Source: Cylindrospermum sp. NIES-4074
GTDB taxonomy: Bacteria > Cyanobacteriota > Cyanobacteriia > Cyanobacteriales > Nostocaceae
Direction: 5' to 3'
DNA: 64,000 nucleotides
Assembly: GCA_003994795.1 (NCBI GenBank)
Contig: AP018269.1
Span: forward strand, 5,853,662 to 5,917,661
Shown one piece after another: positions 53,731 through 63,270 of the stretch. The notes under the pieces were generated by a model. The model was not told where the DNA came from, ran no database searches, and was given only the letters and a program-made list of their open reading frames with translations. Position 1 is the stretch's first letter; each line of letters starts with the position of its first letter. The position numbers and the translations under genes are program-made.

Positions 53731-54063
53731 TTACTTACCATGTGGACTAAATAAAATTACAAGTGTCCCTATGAGGGAAATTGTTACGCCGAGAAAGTCC
53801 CATTTATCGGGTTTGACTCCTTCAGCTAACCATAACCAAACTAGGGATGAAAGTATATAAATACCGCCATAAGCAGCATATACTCTGCCAGCATTGGCGG
53901 TATCTATTTTGGTGAGGGCAAAGGCAAAGAAAATCAGGGCGAAAATTCCGGAAATAATCCAAAATATGCTTTTTCCTAATCTCAACCATGCCCAAAAACT
54001 GTAACACCCGGAAATTTCTCCGAGTGCTGCAAGAAAGAAGAAAATCAGACTTTGTATTTTCAC
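53731..54063 (-). CDS. YnfA-family (UPF0060) membrane protein
   Basis: 110 aa with four predicted helices, typical of YnfA/SMR-like small proteins. Family blocks are [35 protein letters not shown] and [19 protein letters not shown]. It overlaps the 3' end of lysC by 4 bp and so is probably translated with it. The family is proposed to be a small multidrug-like transporter; no substrate is established. Confidence 0.88.
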   Translation of the reverse strand: MKIQSLIFFFLAALGEISGCYSFWAWLRLGKSIFWIISGIFALIFFAFALTKIDTANAGRVYAAYGGIYILSSLVWLWLAEGVKPDKWDFLGVTISLIGTLVILFSPHGK

Positions 54064-55970
54064 ACTGGAACTACAAATTTCTCACTACCAGCTAAATCAA
54101 AAGCGGCGTGAATCACTTGCAAAGCTTGCACACCTTGTTCTTTTGCCACAACACAGCTAATTTTAATTTCTGAGGTGGCGATCATTTGAATGTTGATTTT
54201 GTGTTGGGCTAAAGCATCAAACATTTTAGCGGCGGTTCCTGGTTGTCCTACCATACCTGCACCGACAATACTCACTTTAGCGATCGCACTATCTAATACT
54301 ACTTCACCCCATCCTAACTCCCCGGCAACTTGCGAAAGTCTTTGCTGGGCGTTCTCTCCATCCATCCGCGCCACGGTAAAAGCTATATCCCGTCGAGGAA
54401 TGCCATCAACCACCCGACAGCGCTGTGATTGAATAATCATATCAACGCTGATGTTGTGACGTGCTAACAGTCCAAATAACCTTGCTGCCATCCCCGGACG
54501 ATCTGGTACTTGACGAATAGCTAAACGGGCTTGGTTCATGTCTAAAGCAACGCCACGGACGGGGTGTGCTTCGGCTGAAGTGCTGAGTGCTGAGTGCTGA
54601 GTGCTGAGTGTGGAGTGTGGAGTGCTGAGTGCTGAGTGCTGAGTGCTGAGTGTGGAGTGCTGGGTGTTGAGTGTTGAGTGTTGAGAAGGGGAGTTTTGGG
54701 TTGTATTCTCTAGTTCTTCTATTTCAAAGGCTTGTCGGAGTGCGGCGATCGCATTTTCGCATTGTGCGGCTGCAACGACACAACTCACTTTCACCTCGCT
54801 GGTGGAAATCATCTGGATGTTCACCCCAGCATCAGCTAAAGTCGCGAACATCTTGGCCGCTACCCCAGGACGGCCAATCATTCCTGCACCGGCGATGCTG
54901 ACTTTGGCGATATTTTGCTCAATCATCACTTCAGCTTCATCTGAATTGGGTTGATTTCGCAATGCTGGGGCGATCGCTGCCGCTACTGCTTCCGCCCGTT
55001 TTAAAATTGGTGTTGTCACGGTAAAAGCTATGTCATTGCTGTTACCTTCATGAATCGACTGAATAATCAAATCTACGTCTACTTTTTGCTGGGAAATCTC
55101 CCCAAATAGCCTGGCTGCAACCCCTGGCTTATCGGGGACGCGCAACAGTGCCACCTTCGCTTGGTCGGTGTCTAATTCAACATTATCCACAGGGCGGGCT
55201 AGTTCTAAATTTACTAGCGATCGCCCTTGGGGTTTCGCGCTTGTTACCCAAGTCCCTGGTTCATCTGTCCAGCTAGACCTCACCACCAAGGGAACGCCGT
55301 AATTCCGGGCAATTTCCACAGCACGGGGATGTAACACTTTTGCGCCTAAACTCGCTAATTCCAGCATTTCATCACAGGTGATATCTGCCATGAGTTGAGC
55401 TTCAGGGACGAGGCGCGGATCTGTAGTTAAAATCCCTGGCACGTCTGTATAAATTTCACAAAAATTCGCCCCTAATGCCGCTGCTACCGCTACCGCTGAA
55501 GTGTCGGAACCACCACGTCCCAAGGTAGTTATTTCTAATTCTTCAGTGCTGGCTACACCTTGAAACCCAGCGACTACAACTACTTTACCTTGATTGAGAT
55601 GGCGAATTAGGCGATCGGTTTCAATATGCAAAATCCGGGCGCGGGTATGTTCAGCTTCGGTAACAATTCCTACTTGAGCGCCAGTCATAGAAATCGCTGG
55701 TTGTCCGAGTTCCTGCAATGCCATACTAACTAAAGCAATGGTTACTTGCTCACCTGTGGAAAGCAGCATATCCATTTCCCGGCGGTTAGGATTTGTAGAG
55801 ATATCATTAGCTAGTTTGACTAGTCCATCGGTGGTTTTACCCATTGCCGAAACCACTACCACCACGGAGTTTCCTGCTTTGACAGTTTGATAAACCCGCT
55901 GTGCAACAGCTTGAATTCGTTCGACTGAACCGACAGAGCTACCACCGTATTTCTGAACTATGAGCGCCAT
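54060..55970 (-). CDS. lysC: Aspartate kinase with four ACT domains
   Basis: 636 aa, catalysing the first step of the Lys/Thr/Met/Ile family. The kinase domain (1 to about 250) begins [16 protein letters not shown] and has [19 protein letters not shown]. Four ACT domains follow in two pairs (about 270-420 and 475-636), a typical cyanobacterial layout, with the repeated motif [26 protein letters not shown]. Feedback by Lys and Thr is expected. Residues about 428-463 are an insert of LSTQHSA-type repeats between the two ACT pairs. Confidence 0.95.
   Translation of the reverse strand: MALIVQKYGGSSVGSVERIQAVAQRVYQTVKAGNSVVVVVSAMGKTTDGLVKLANDISTNPNRREMDMLLSTGEQVTIALVSMALQELGQPAISMTGAQVGIVTEAEHTRARILHIETDRLIRHLNQGKVVVVAGFQGVASTEELEITTLGRGGSDTSAVAVAAALGANFCEIYTDVPGILTTDPRLVPEAQLMADITCDEMLELASLGAKVLHPRAVEIARNYGVPLVVRSSWTDEPGTWVTSAKPQGRSLVNLELARPVDNVELDTDQAKVALLRVPDKPGVAARLFGEISQQKVDVDLIIQSIHEGNSNDIAFTVTTPILKRAEAVAAAIAPALRNQPNSDEAEVMIEQNIAKVSIAGAGMIGRPGVAAKMFATLADAGVNIQMISTSEVKVSCVVAAAQCENAIAALRQAFEIEELENTTQNSPSQHSTLNTQHSTLSTQHSALSTPHSTLSTQHSALSTSAEAHPVRGVALDMNQARLAIRQVPDRPGMAARLFGLLARHNISVDMIIQSQRCRVVDGIPRRDIAFTVARMDGENAQQRLSQVAGELGWGEVVLDSAIAKVSIVGAGMVGQPGTAAKMFDALAQHKINIQMIATSEIKISCVVAKEQGVQALQVIHAAFDLAGSEKFVVPV
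54579..54686 (-). repeat. Heptamer repeat array inside lysC
   Basis: About 15 perfect or near CTCAGCA/CTCCACA units on the coding strand, translated as [22 protein letters not shown] peptide, located in the inter-ACT linker. Confidence 0.9.
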
Positions 55971-56084
55971 AACTTTTATTCAATCAATTATATCTGCTTT
56001 GGTCAATGCTCCCGCCGGGAAGCTTTGAAGGCGTTATTTAAATTACTAACTTACCAGAATCAGCGATCGCACAAACCCAGAAAT

Positions 56085-56312
56085 TTAGATTTTGTGAGTA
56101 ATTTTTTGCCTACCGTATCTAATTTCATAGAATCCCAGTAAACTTGCTGCCACTAGCGAAGGGATGAAGTAGTACAGTCCCCGATAAGCTAGCAGAGAAA
56201 CTAAAAGCGCCGCTGCTGGAACTTTCGAGGAGAAAATGAGCAAAGTTACAGCCTCAAAAACTCCTAACCCAACAGGAACGTTACTGACACTGAATTGTTT
56301 ACCTTTAACAGC
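56085..56312 (-). pseudogene. Truncated flippase-like (UPF0104/LPG_synthase_TM) C-terminal fragment
   Basis: In one frame, VSNVPVGLGVFEAVTLLIF, then VPAAALLVSLLAYRGLYYFI and AASLLGFYEI run to a stop at 56085. The VPxGLGVFE and AYRGLYY blocks are the C-terminal hallmarks of the YbhN/MprF-type membrane domain. An in-frame stop lies directly upstream (56313) and the N-terminal ~250 residues are missing, so this is a remnant. The rest of 55971-56743 is AT-rich and empty. Confidence 0.7.
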
Positions 56313-56743
56313 AATTTAACCTATTAAATCACTGTTCTTAACCACTTACTAAACAATTTTTAGTTATTCTATCTGGGGATATGCATTATTTCTGACAAAG
56401 AAGCACTAACCCGATCAAACATGGCCAGAATATTATGATACGTCCTGGCAGGTGGTTTTGTTATGTGACCCCTGCTAGGTTTATCTATTTTTATCTAATA
56501 GCAGCACAGAGAATAACATTGTGGCTGTCAATCTACTTTAGTCCATAATATAAATTATACCTAATATAATTACTTGAGCAAAGTTACTTAGTTATTAGCA
56601 CTTTAATTCATTGGATTTTCTGATATTAATCATAGTAAAATCATTAAAATGTTGATACATTTTTATCAAGATAGCTACAGAAATCAGGCATCACTAAATA
56701 CTTTTTACTTACAAATAAAGCTTTAAACACAGTTTAAATTGTG

Positions 56744-56773
56744 ATTTACCTTTCCTTAAGTTCTTCTTAACTA
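56744..56773 (+). promoter_or_regulatory. Pho box upstream of pstS
   Basis: Three 8-bp near-repeats, ATTTACCT, CTTAAGTT and CTTAACTA, start exactly 11 bp apart (56744, 56755, 56766). This matches the cyanobacterial Pho box (PyTTAAPyPyT/A units spaced by 3 bp) bound by SphR/PhoB, 65 bp before the pstS start. Phosphate-starvation induction is inferred. Confidence 0.75.
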
Positions 56774-56838
56774 TAAAGAATGAACTTTAGTGAAGGTTGT
56801 GATTCCAGCAGGGATAAATTCCTTAAATACGAGGTAGT

Positions 56839-57879
56839 ATGATTTTTTCAACCACCCTTTTGAATCGCGTAGCTACTACTTCAGTAGTGGCAGCATCTGT
56901 TGCACTTAGCCCAGTTTTTACAGCCATTGCTCAAGCAGAAACTTTAAATGGTGCAGGAGCAACTTTTCCCGCTCCACTTTACGAACGATATGCTCGTGAA
57001 GTTAACAAAAAATATCCAGACTTGAAAGTTAACTACCAAGCAATTGGTAGCGGTGGCGGTATTCGTCAAGTCATTGCTGGAACTGTTGACTTTGGTGGTA
57101 GTGATGCCGCAATGAAAGATGATGAAATCGCTAAAGTGAAGAAGGGTGTAATTCTAGTACCCACCGCAGGCGGTGCTGTTTCCGTCGTTTACAATCTTCC
57201 AGGTGTTAATAATCTCAAATTATCCCGCGCTACATTACCAGCAATTTTTGCTGGTCAAATTACCAACTGGAACGACGCCAAGATTAAGTCTGATAACCCA
57301 GGTGCAAATCTACCAAATCAACCAATTAAATTTGTAGTTCGTGCTGATGGTAGTGGTACAACTTTCATTTTCACCAATCATTTGAGCGCTATTAATGCTT
57401 ATTTTAAAGGCAGAATTGGCGCTAATACTGCTCCCAAATGGACTTTGCCAAACGCCCTCAAAGGTAAAGGCAACCCAGGAGTAGCAGCTTTAGTGGCTCG
57501 CACTTCTGGCTCAATTGGTTATGTTGAATATGACTTCGCTACTAAAAACAAATTGAAATCTGCACTGGTGCAAAATAAAAAAGGAGAATTTGTAGCTCCT
57601 TCTTTACAATCTGCCAACGCAGCTTTGTCAACTGTGAAATTTCCCGATAACTACCGCGTTTTTGTTGGAGATCCAGGACAGGGTTATCCTATTGTTGGTT
57701 TAACTTGGCTATTAGTTTACAAGCAATATGCTACTCCCGCCAAAGCCAATGCTGTTAAAAAATGGGTTAACTGGGTACTCAAAGACGGTCAACAATATAA
57801 TGATGACCTCAACTACACCAAAATTCCTACTGATGTTGTAAATCGAGTGCTACAAACAGTCAATAGCACCGTCAAGTAA
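56839..57879 (+). CDS. pstS: Phosphate ABC transporter substrate-binding protein
   Basis: 346 aa. A Sec signal peptide ends at AIAQA; the mature protein starts ETLNGAGATFPAPLYERYA. The PstS phosphate-binding pattern is clear in NYQAIGSGGGIRQVIAGTVD, FGGSDAAMKDDE and VRADGSGTTF. It acts in the periplasm and delivers Pi to PstCA. It is preceded by a Pho box and followed by an intercistronic hairpin, so it is probably made in excess over the permease. Confidence 0.95.
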   Translation: MIFSTTLLNRVATTSVVAASVALSPVFTAIAQAETLNGAGATFPAPLYERYAREVNKKYPDLKVNYQAIGSGGGIRQVIAGTVDFGGSDAAMKDDEIAKVKKGVILVPTAGGAVSVVYNLPGVNNLKLSRATLPAIFAGQITNWNDAKIKSDNPGANLPNQPIKFVVRADGSGTTFIFTNHLSAINAYFKGRIGANTAPKWTLPNALKGKGNPGVAALVARTSGSIGYVEYDFATKNKLKSALVQNKKGEFVAPSLQSANAALSTVKFPDNYRVFVGDPGQGYPIVGLTWLLVYKQYATPAKANAVKKWVNWVLKDGQQYNDDLNYTKIPTDVVNRVLQTVNSTVK

Positions 57880-57904
57880 TTTGCAATCTCTGCACTTTGT
57901 CCTA

Positions 57905-57929
57905 GTAGGGTGGAAATTATCCACTCTAC
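57905..57929 (+). terminator. Intercistronic hairpin pstS-pstC
   Basis: GTAGGGTGGA (57905-57914) pairs with TCCACTCTAC (57920-57929). There is no strong T run, so it is more likely an attenuator or an mRNA-stabilising stem than a full terminator. Confidence 0.6.
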
Positions 57930-57962
57930 TCCTATGAAAATAGTCTAGTTCTTAGTTTTTTC

Positions 57963-58964
57963 ATGGCAAATTCATTTGACCCAGCCGATAATAATTCATC
58001 ACCCCAACCGAATTTAGGCGATGAAAATATCGATATCACAGCTACTGGTAATGTGAATTTTTGGCTTGACCAAGGATTTACATGGCTAGTATATCTTTTT
58101 GCTGTGATTACAGTGGCGGTGCTATTTTTGATGAGTTGGGTGATTTTTAGTGAAGCTCGACCAGCTATCTTTCAATTTGGATTAGGGTTTTTTTGGGGTC
58201 AAGATTGGGATACAGGCAATCAGATTTTTGGTGCATTACCTTATATTTATGGCACTTTAGTTAGTAGTGCGATCGCTATGTTTTTCGCTGTGCCTGTAGG
58301 GATATCAATCGCTTTAGTCACAACTGAAAACTTTTTACCTAACTCCATCCGCAAAATCCTGGCTTTTATTGTTGAATTAATTGCCGCAATTCCCAGCGTC
58401 ATTATTGGTTTATGGGGCATTTTTGTATTTATTCCCGTACTGGAACCTCTAGAAAAGTGGCTAGCTAGCACTTTTAAATGGATACCACTGTTTAATACAG
58501 AAGACCCTTCGGGAACAAATATTTTGACTGCTGGAATTATTCTCGCCATCATGATTTTGCCAACAATGGCGGCAATTTCTCGTGATGTGTTGCTGGTCAT
58601 CCCTCAAGAATTACGTAGTGCATCTATGGCTTTGGGTGGCACTCGTTGGGAAACAATTTTTCGAGTTTTGCTACCCGCTGGATTTTCGGGAATTGTGAGC
58701 GCAGCAATGTTGGCTTTAGGACGTGCTTTGGGGGAAACAATGGCTGTGACTATGGTAATTGGTAACTCTGCTCAAATCAGTGCCTCATTACTTGCTCCTG
58801 GTTACACAATTCCCTCTGTATTAGCCAATGAATTTGCTGAAGCTGAACCAGGATTACATATTGGTTCTTTAAGCTATTTAGGATTAATTTTGTTTGGTTT
58901 AACTCTAATAGTAAATATTGGCGCTGTCTTATTAGTGCAGTGGGTTGGCAAGAAAAATAAATAA
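57963..58964 (+). CDS. pstC: Phosphate ABC transporter permease PstC
   Basis: 333 aa with six membrane helices after a cytoplasmic polar N-terminus (about 1-40). The EAA-type loop RSASMALGGTRWETIFRVLLP is the contact to PstB, and FFWGQDWDTGNQIFGALPYI is typical of PstC. Same strand as pstS and 57 bp before pstA. Confidence 0.95.
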   Translation: MANSFDPADNNSSPQPNLGDENIDITATGNVNFWLDQGFTWLVYLFAVITVAVLFLMSWVIFSEARPAIFQFGLGFFWGQDWDTGNQIFGALPYIYGTLVSSAIAMFFAVPVGISIALVTTENFLPNSIRKILAFIVELIAAIPSVIIGLWGIFVFIPVLEPLEKWLASTFKWIPLFNTEDPSGTNILTAGIILAIMILPTMAAISRDVLLVIPQELRSASMALGGTRWETIFRVLLPAGFSGIVSAAMLALGRALGETMAVTMVIGNSAQISASLLAPGYTIPSVLANEFAEAEPGLHIGSLSYLGLILFGLTLIVNIGAVLLVQWVGKKNK

Positions 58965-59020
58965 GCAAACACCTAGATTGTATCTAGCAAGAAGTTTAAA
59001 CAGCATAATTTTTGAGACAA

Positions 59021-59896
59021 ATGAGTGGTTATATAAAATCAGAAATAGATGAATCCCTAGCAACAGAATTATTTAGTCCTCTCCCGCAAGTGAGACGCTT
59101 GTTTAGCTATGGAATGAATGCGATCGCCTTCGGGTTGACTGGGTTAGCGCTGATTCCGTTGTTATCAATTTTGTGGGAAATTATGACACGGGGCATTTCT
59201 GGACTCAAACCGGAAATGTTTGTCAAAGCCGTCATTGACAATGGCTTTGGTAATGCCATCCTTGGTACTGTCACAATGGTAGCCCTTGGTGCATTGTTCA
59301 GTGTTCCCACAGGGATAATGACAGGAATCTTTTTGGCGGAATTTGGTCAAACTAACCCAATCGCTAGTGTGGTGCGCTTTATCAGCAATATCCTCACAGG
59401 TGTACCCTCAATTGTGGTAGGGATGTTTGCTTATGGTGTGATAGTTTTAGTAACTAAAGGATTTAGTGCGATCGCAGGTGGCTTTGCTTTAGCTGTGATT
59501 ATGCTACCCATTATTGCACTCACAACAGAAGAAGCCTTAAAACTGATTCCCACTAGTCAACGCTTGGCCTCTGCTGCTTTAGGGGGTACTCGCTTCCAAA
59601 CTACTTTTCGAGTTGTGGTGACTGCGGCAATACCTGGAATCACCACAGGCATTTCCTTAGCCGTGGCCCGTGCTGCCGGTGAAACAGCACCCCTAATTTT
59701 CACGGCTTTATTTAGTCAAAATTGGTCAGAAGGGGTGTTAACTCCCACAGCTTCTTTACCAGTATTAATTTTTAACCTCTACAACAACCCTGACCCACAA
59801 ATAAACCAATTAGTGTGGACTACTTCTATAATTCTACTGAGCTTAGTTTTGTGTTTTAGTCTGCTTTCTCGCCTAGTTACTAGCAAGAGAAAATAA
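59021..59896 (+). CDS. pstA: Phosphate ABC transporter permease PstA
   Basis: About 291 aa from ATG 59021; a TTG at 59012 would add three residues. Six helices and the EAA loop [19 protein letters not shown] are visible, and the [20 protein letters not shown] block is diagnostic of PstA. It pairs with PstC in the membrane and lies 31 bp before pstB. Confidence 0.95.
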   Translation: MSGYIKSEIDESLATELFSPLPQVRRLFSYGMNAIAFGLTGLALIPLLSILWEIMTRGISGLKPEMFVKAVIDNGFGNAILGTVTMVALGALFSVPTGIMTGIFLAEFGQTNPIASVVRFISNILTGVPSIVVGMFAYGVIVLVTKGFSAIAGGFALAVIMLPIIALTTEEALKLIPTSQRLASAALGGTRFQTTFRVVVTAAIPGITTGISLAVARAAGETAPLIFTALFSQNWSEGVLTPTASLPVLIFNLYNNPDPQINQLVWTTSIILLSLVLCFSLLSRLVTSKRK

Positions 59897-59927
59897 AAAT
59901 CAATATTGTTTCGCATCTTTGGCAAGC

Positions 59928-60707
59928 ATGAGTAACTTAATTCCCGCCATTAAAGTCAAAAATCTTAGCTTTTACTACGGCATATCTAAGGTGATAGAAG
60001 GGATATCACTAGATATTTATCAGAACCAAGTAACTGCAATTATTGGCCCTAGTGGCTGTGGGAAATCTACCTTCATCAAAACCCTTAATCGCATTAGCGA
60101 ATTAGAAGCTACTGTAAAAGTTGAAGGACAAGTAGAATTTTTTGGTCAGAATATTTATGACCCCGGCATTAATCTTAATAGGCTACGCCGTAAAATAGGC
60201 ATGGTGTTTCAAAAGCCAAATCCTTTTCCTATGAGCATTTACGAAAATGTGGCCTATGGTATGAAAATAGCGGGCAGATATCGAAAAATAGAATTAGATG
60301 AAATTGTCGAATCTGCTCTTAAAGGTGCTGCTCTTTGGAATGAGGTAAAAGATAAGCTGAATACATCGGCTTTAGGGCTTTCTGGTGGACAACAACAGCG
60401 ACTTTGCATTGCTCGTGCTTTAGCAGTTAAACCAAAAGTTCTTTTGATGGATGAACCTTGTTCAGCTCTTGACCCCATCGCTACCATGAAAGTTGAAGAG
60501 CTGCTCCATAGCTTGCGTTCTGAGTTAACGATCGCCATTGTCACCCACAATATGCAACAAGCAACCCGTGTCTCAGATTTTACCGCTTTCTTCAGCACCG
60601 ATGAAAGTCGTATCGGTCAAATGGTTGAATTTGGCGACACAACTCAAATCTTTCGCAACCCCCTCGACAACCGCACCCGTGACTACGTTTCTGGGCGATT
60701 TGGTTAA
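59928..60707 (+). CDS. pstB: Phosphate ABC transporter ATP-binding protein PstB
   Basis: 259 aa from ATG 59928; a TTG at 59919 is possible. All ATPase motifs are intact: Walker [11 protein letters not shown]-loop [10 protein letters not shown], signature LSGGQQQR, Walker [13 protein letters not shown] and H-loop VTHNMQQA. It powers PstCA. It ends with a hairpin terminator. Confidence 0.96.
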   Translation: MSNLIPAIKVKNLSFYYGISKVIEGISLDIYQNQVTAIIGPSGCGKSTFIKTLNRISELEATVKVEGQVEFFGQNIYDPGINLNRLRRKIGMVFQKPNPFPMSIYENVAYGMKIAGRYRKIELDEIVESALKGAALWNEVKDKLNTSALGLSGGQQQRLCIARALAVKPKVLLMDEPCSALDPIATMKVEELLHSLRSELTIAIVTHNMQQATRVSDFTAFFSTDESRIGQMVEFGDTTQIFRNPLDNRTRDYVSGRFG

Positions 60708-60740
60708 GATTTTCGTCGCTGTCAAAAGTTATTTTTATCT

Positions 60741-60767
60741 TCCTCCTGCGCTATGGGTGCAGGGGGA
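60741..60767 (+). terminator. Terminator after pstB
   Basis: TCCTCCTGC (60741-60749) pairs with GCAGGGGGA (60759-60767), followed by TTTTAATTTT. The spacer to 61042 is AT-rich with no gene. Confidence 0.8.
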
Positions 60768-61042
60768 TTTTAATTTTATTGGTAAACCGGAACGAATACT
60801 ATACTACTAGCTCACTGTTCTCCATGTCCCAATACAAAGTACTATGGTAAAAATTGGTTAGCGAAATTTTGCAACCTGCAAAAGATAGATTTAGGGTAAA
60901 AAAATTCTACATCTAATAACTGGGTATCTGCTGTTTATTAGCTAATTAATTTTAGCTTTTATCTTCACAGCAACACAGTAAAATCATACCGCTGATCTTA
61001 CTTGTTTGCTTATTTAATATTGACTTCACGCCTTTTGCAAGT

Positions 61043-61822
61043 ATGAGTAAAATCACTCCCGCTATCAGAGTCAAAAACTTCAGCTTTTATTATGACACCC
61101 AAAAAATATTTGAAGGCGTGTCAATGGATATTCAGCAAAATAAAGTAACAGCAATCACTGGCCCTAATGGTTGTGGCAAATCTACCTTTCTAAAATCTCT
61201 AAATCGCATGAGTGAATTAGAAGGAGAGGTGCGGGTTGAAGGCAGAGTAGAATTTTTTGGTCAGCATATTTATGAGCGTCGTATTAACTTAAATCGGCTA
61301 CGTCGTCAAGTTAGTATGGTTGTCTCTAAACCAAATCTTTTTCCCATGAGCGTATATGATAATGTCGCCTACGGGGTGAAATTGGTAGGATGGCGACCCA
61401 AACCCGAATTAGATGAGATTGTCGAATCAGCCATCAAAGCTGCTGCTCTTTGGGATGAAGTCAAAAGTAAACTGCATAAATCTGCTCTAGAACTTTCTGG
61501 AGGACAACAACAACGACTCTGCATTGCTCGTGTTTTAGCAGTTAAACCAACAATTCTGTTGATGGATGAGCCTTTTTTAGGTCTTGATTCTGTCTCTAGT
61601 ATGAAAATTGAGGAACTGCTCCAAAGTCTGCGTTCTCAGCTAACAATTGTCATTGCTACTAATAATATGCAGCAAATTGCTCGCTTATCTGATTTTACGG
61701 CTTTCTTTCATAGCAATGAAAATCGCATTGGTGAACTGCTGGAATTTGTACCCACAGATAAAATTTTTACCAACGCTCTTGATTCCCGTAGCCGTGATTA
61801 TGTTTTAGCACGTCTTGGTTGA
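61043..61822 (+). CDS. Degenerate PstB paralogue
   Basis: 259 aa, colinear with and closely similar to PstB. Walker A GPNGCGKST (40-48), signature LSGGQQQR (151-158) and Walker B LLMDEPFLGLD (172-182) are kept. The Q-loop is changed from VFQKPN to VVSKPN (Gln to Ser95), and the H-loop from VTHNMQQ to ATNNMQQ (His to Asn207). Both lost residues contact the gamma-phosphate or Mg2+ in ABC ATPases, so this protein probably has low or no ATPase activity. It may modulate PstB dimers, or be a decaying duplicate with an intact frame. Confidence 0.85.
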   Translation: MSKITPAIRVKNFSFYYDTQKIFEGVSMDIQQNKVTAITGPNGCGKSTFLKSLNRMSELEGEVRVEGRVEFFGQHIYERRINLNRLRRQVSMVVSKPNLFPMSVYDNVAYGVKLVGWRPKPELDEIVESAIKAAALWDEVKSKLHKSALELSGGQQQRLCIARVLAVKPTILLMDEPFLGLDSVSSMKIEELLQSLRSQLTIVIATNNMQQIARLSDFTAFFHSNENRIGELLEFVPTDKIFTNALDSRSRDYVLARLG

Positions 61823-62062
61823 GGTTTTCCTGCAACTTTTGTGGGAACTGCCTTTATAATAAGCATTAAATACTTTATTCCGATATACTTACAGTAGTTT
61901 ATGTGTAGCCTAAGATTCTAGACGGTCTGATTATTATCAGGATTTTAGGGTCTAATACTTAGAACCTGCGGGATCTTGCTAAATTCGGGGTTGAAATCCA
62001 CTTATGTAACAATTTTTAATTTTTAATTTCTAATTTTTAATTGTTTAAGGGGAATTAGCGTG

Positions 62063-62719
62063 ATGTCTCCGACTCAATCGATAAAATCTGACCCAGTTAA
62101 CAGCCGCATTCTTGTACCTCAGCGTTATAATAGGCAACCTGTGATTTCTCGGTTGGTTTCGCGCTATGGTTTAACTGTGAATATCAAAGCTGCGTCTTTA
62201 GTATCTGGTAGTAACAGCGACGGCTGGTTTGATTTAGAAATTTCGGGGAATCCTCAAAAGCTGACAAATAGCCTATCTTATTTGCAAGGATTGGGAGTGA
62301 ATTTAGTGCAATTGGCGATCGCCAACCACATCCAGTCTAACCAAAGTTCTCAGTCTTTTCCCCACATAGATAGCAACCTCATCCAGAGACAACCTGGACT
62401 CCTCACAACTCGATGGCATAAACAATTCCAGCAATGGATTTCTAAAGGTCAAACGAATCGACTACGTTTGCAACTGTGCATCCTCAAAGCCTATCACGAG
62501 AAACCCATAATTTCCGAGTTAGTTTCTGGCTATGGGTTAACGGTGAACATTACCAACGCACTACTCAATCCCCATCTGCAAGATGACGGCTGGTTTGACC
62601 TAGATTTGTGGGGGAGAACAAAGCAACTCCAGGCTAGTTTGAGCTATCTTGAAAACCTGGGGCTACCAATTTGGCTAGATGCGTCTTCTTTTTATAGCGA
62701 TCGTCATTTAATAGAATAA
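62063..62719 (+). CDS. Tandem NIL-domain protein
   Basis: About 218 aa with two NIL-type modules, residues about 12-90 (RQPVISRLVSRYGLTVNIKA, DGWFDLEISG) and about 130-208 (EKPIISELVSGYGLTVNIT, DGWFDLDLWG), joined by a polar linker. NIL domains otherwise sit at the C-terminus of MetN methionine-transporter ATPases as ligand or regulatory modules. Here they stand alone, 10 bp before another NIL gene. The start is ATG 62063, or GTG 62060, after AAGGGG. Function unknown. Confidence 0.85.
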   Translation: MSPTQSIKSDPVNSRILVPQRYNRQPVISRLVSRYGLTVNIKAASLVSGSNSDGWFDLEISGNPQKLTNSLSYLQGLGVNLVQLAIANHIQSNQSSQSFPHIDSNLIQRQPGLLTTRWHKQFQQWISKGQTNRLRLQLCILKAYHEKPIISELVSGYGLTVNITNALLNPHLQDDGWFDLDLWGRTKQLQASLSYLENLGLPIWLDASSFYSDRHLIE

Positions 62720-62729
62720 TTTTAATCTC

Positions 62730-63068
62730 ATGACAGCATTTAATCACCTACAGCTGACAGTCGGTAACAGACTCTCACTAATTCCTTCAGTTCACGATAA
62801 AAGCCGAATCACTCAAACTCGTCTGCGGCTATTTATTCCCCAGTCCTATCTACAAGAACCAGTAATTTCCCGGTTAATCTCTGCTCATAACTTAGTTGTT
62901 AACATCACTGCGGCAATGCTAACAGCCGAGCAGAATGGAGAGGGCTGTTTTGATTTAGAACTTCGGGGTACAGTACCACAAATATGTAGTGGCTTGGCTT
63001 ACCTGGAATCCCTGAATTTAAGAATTTTGGGCAAGCCAAATACCGATAGCGATGGTTGGCATTATTAA
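62730..63068 (+). CDS. Single NIL-domain protein
   Basis: 112 aa containing one NIL module (about 28-100): RLRLFIPQSYLQEPVISRLI, NLVVNITAAML and GCFDLELRGTVPQI. It lies 10 bp downstream of the tandem-NIL gene and is almost certainly in the same transcript. No ABC ATPase of the MetN type is in the window. Confidence 0.85.
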   Translation: MTAFNHLQLTVGNRLSLIPSVHDKSRITQTRLRLFIPQSYLQEPVISRLISAHNLVVNITAAMLTAEQNGEGCFDLELRGTVPQICSGLAYLESLNLRILGKPNTDSDGWHY

Positions 63069-63153
63069 TCTAGGTAAATCTCATTCGCAGCCAGACAAAT
63101 ATTTGTGTTTTTTCGACTTTTTACAGCCAATTACATCAAAATTAGGTATACAA

Positions 63154-63234
63154 GGGCGGGCAAGACTTGTACTGAGCTTGTCGAACGCGAACAGCGTCTC
63201 GTAGAGAAGTATGCCCACCCCACAAGAGTTTTAG
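63154..63234. repeat. Dispersed 80-bp repeat, copy 3
   Basis: Nearly identical to the copy at 27956-28035, including the 23-base internal segment missing from 53612-53669. Confidence 0.85.
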
Positions 63235-63270
63235 CATTAAATTTGTACTTCATCTACCTGCAATATGCTG

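Noticed and set aside
53731..53860. Alternative frames near ynfA on both strands
   Set aside because: Shadows of the YnfA reading frame or of the dispersed repeat at 53612-53669.
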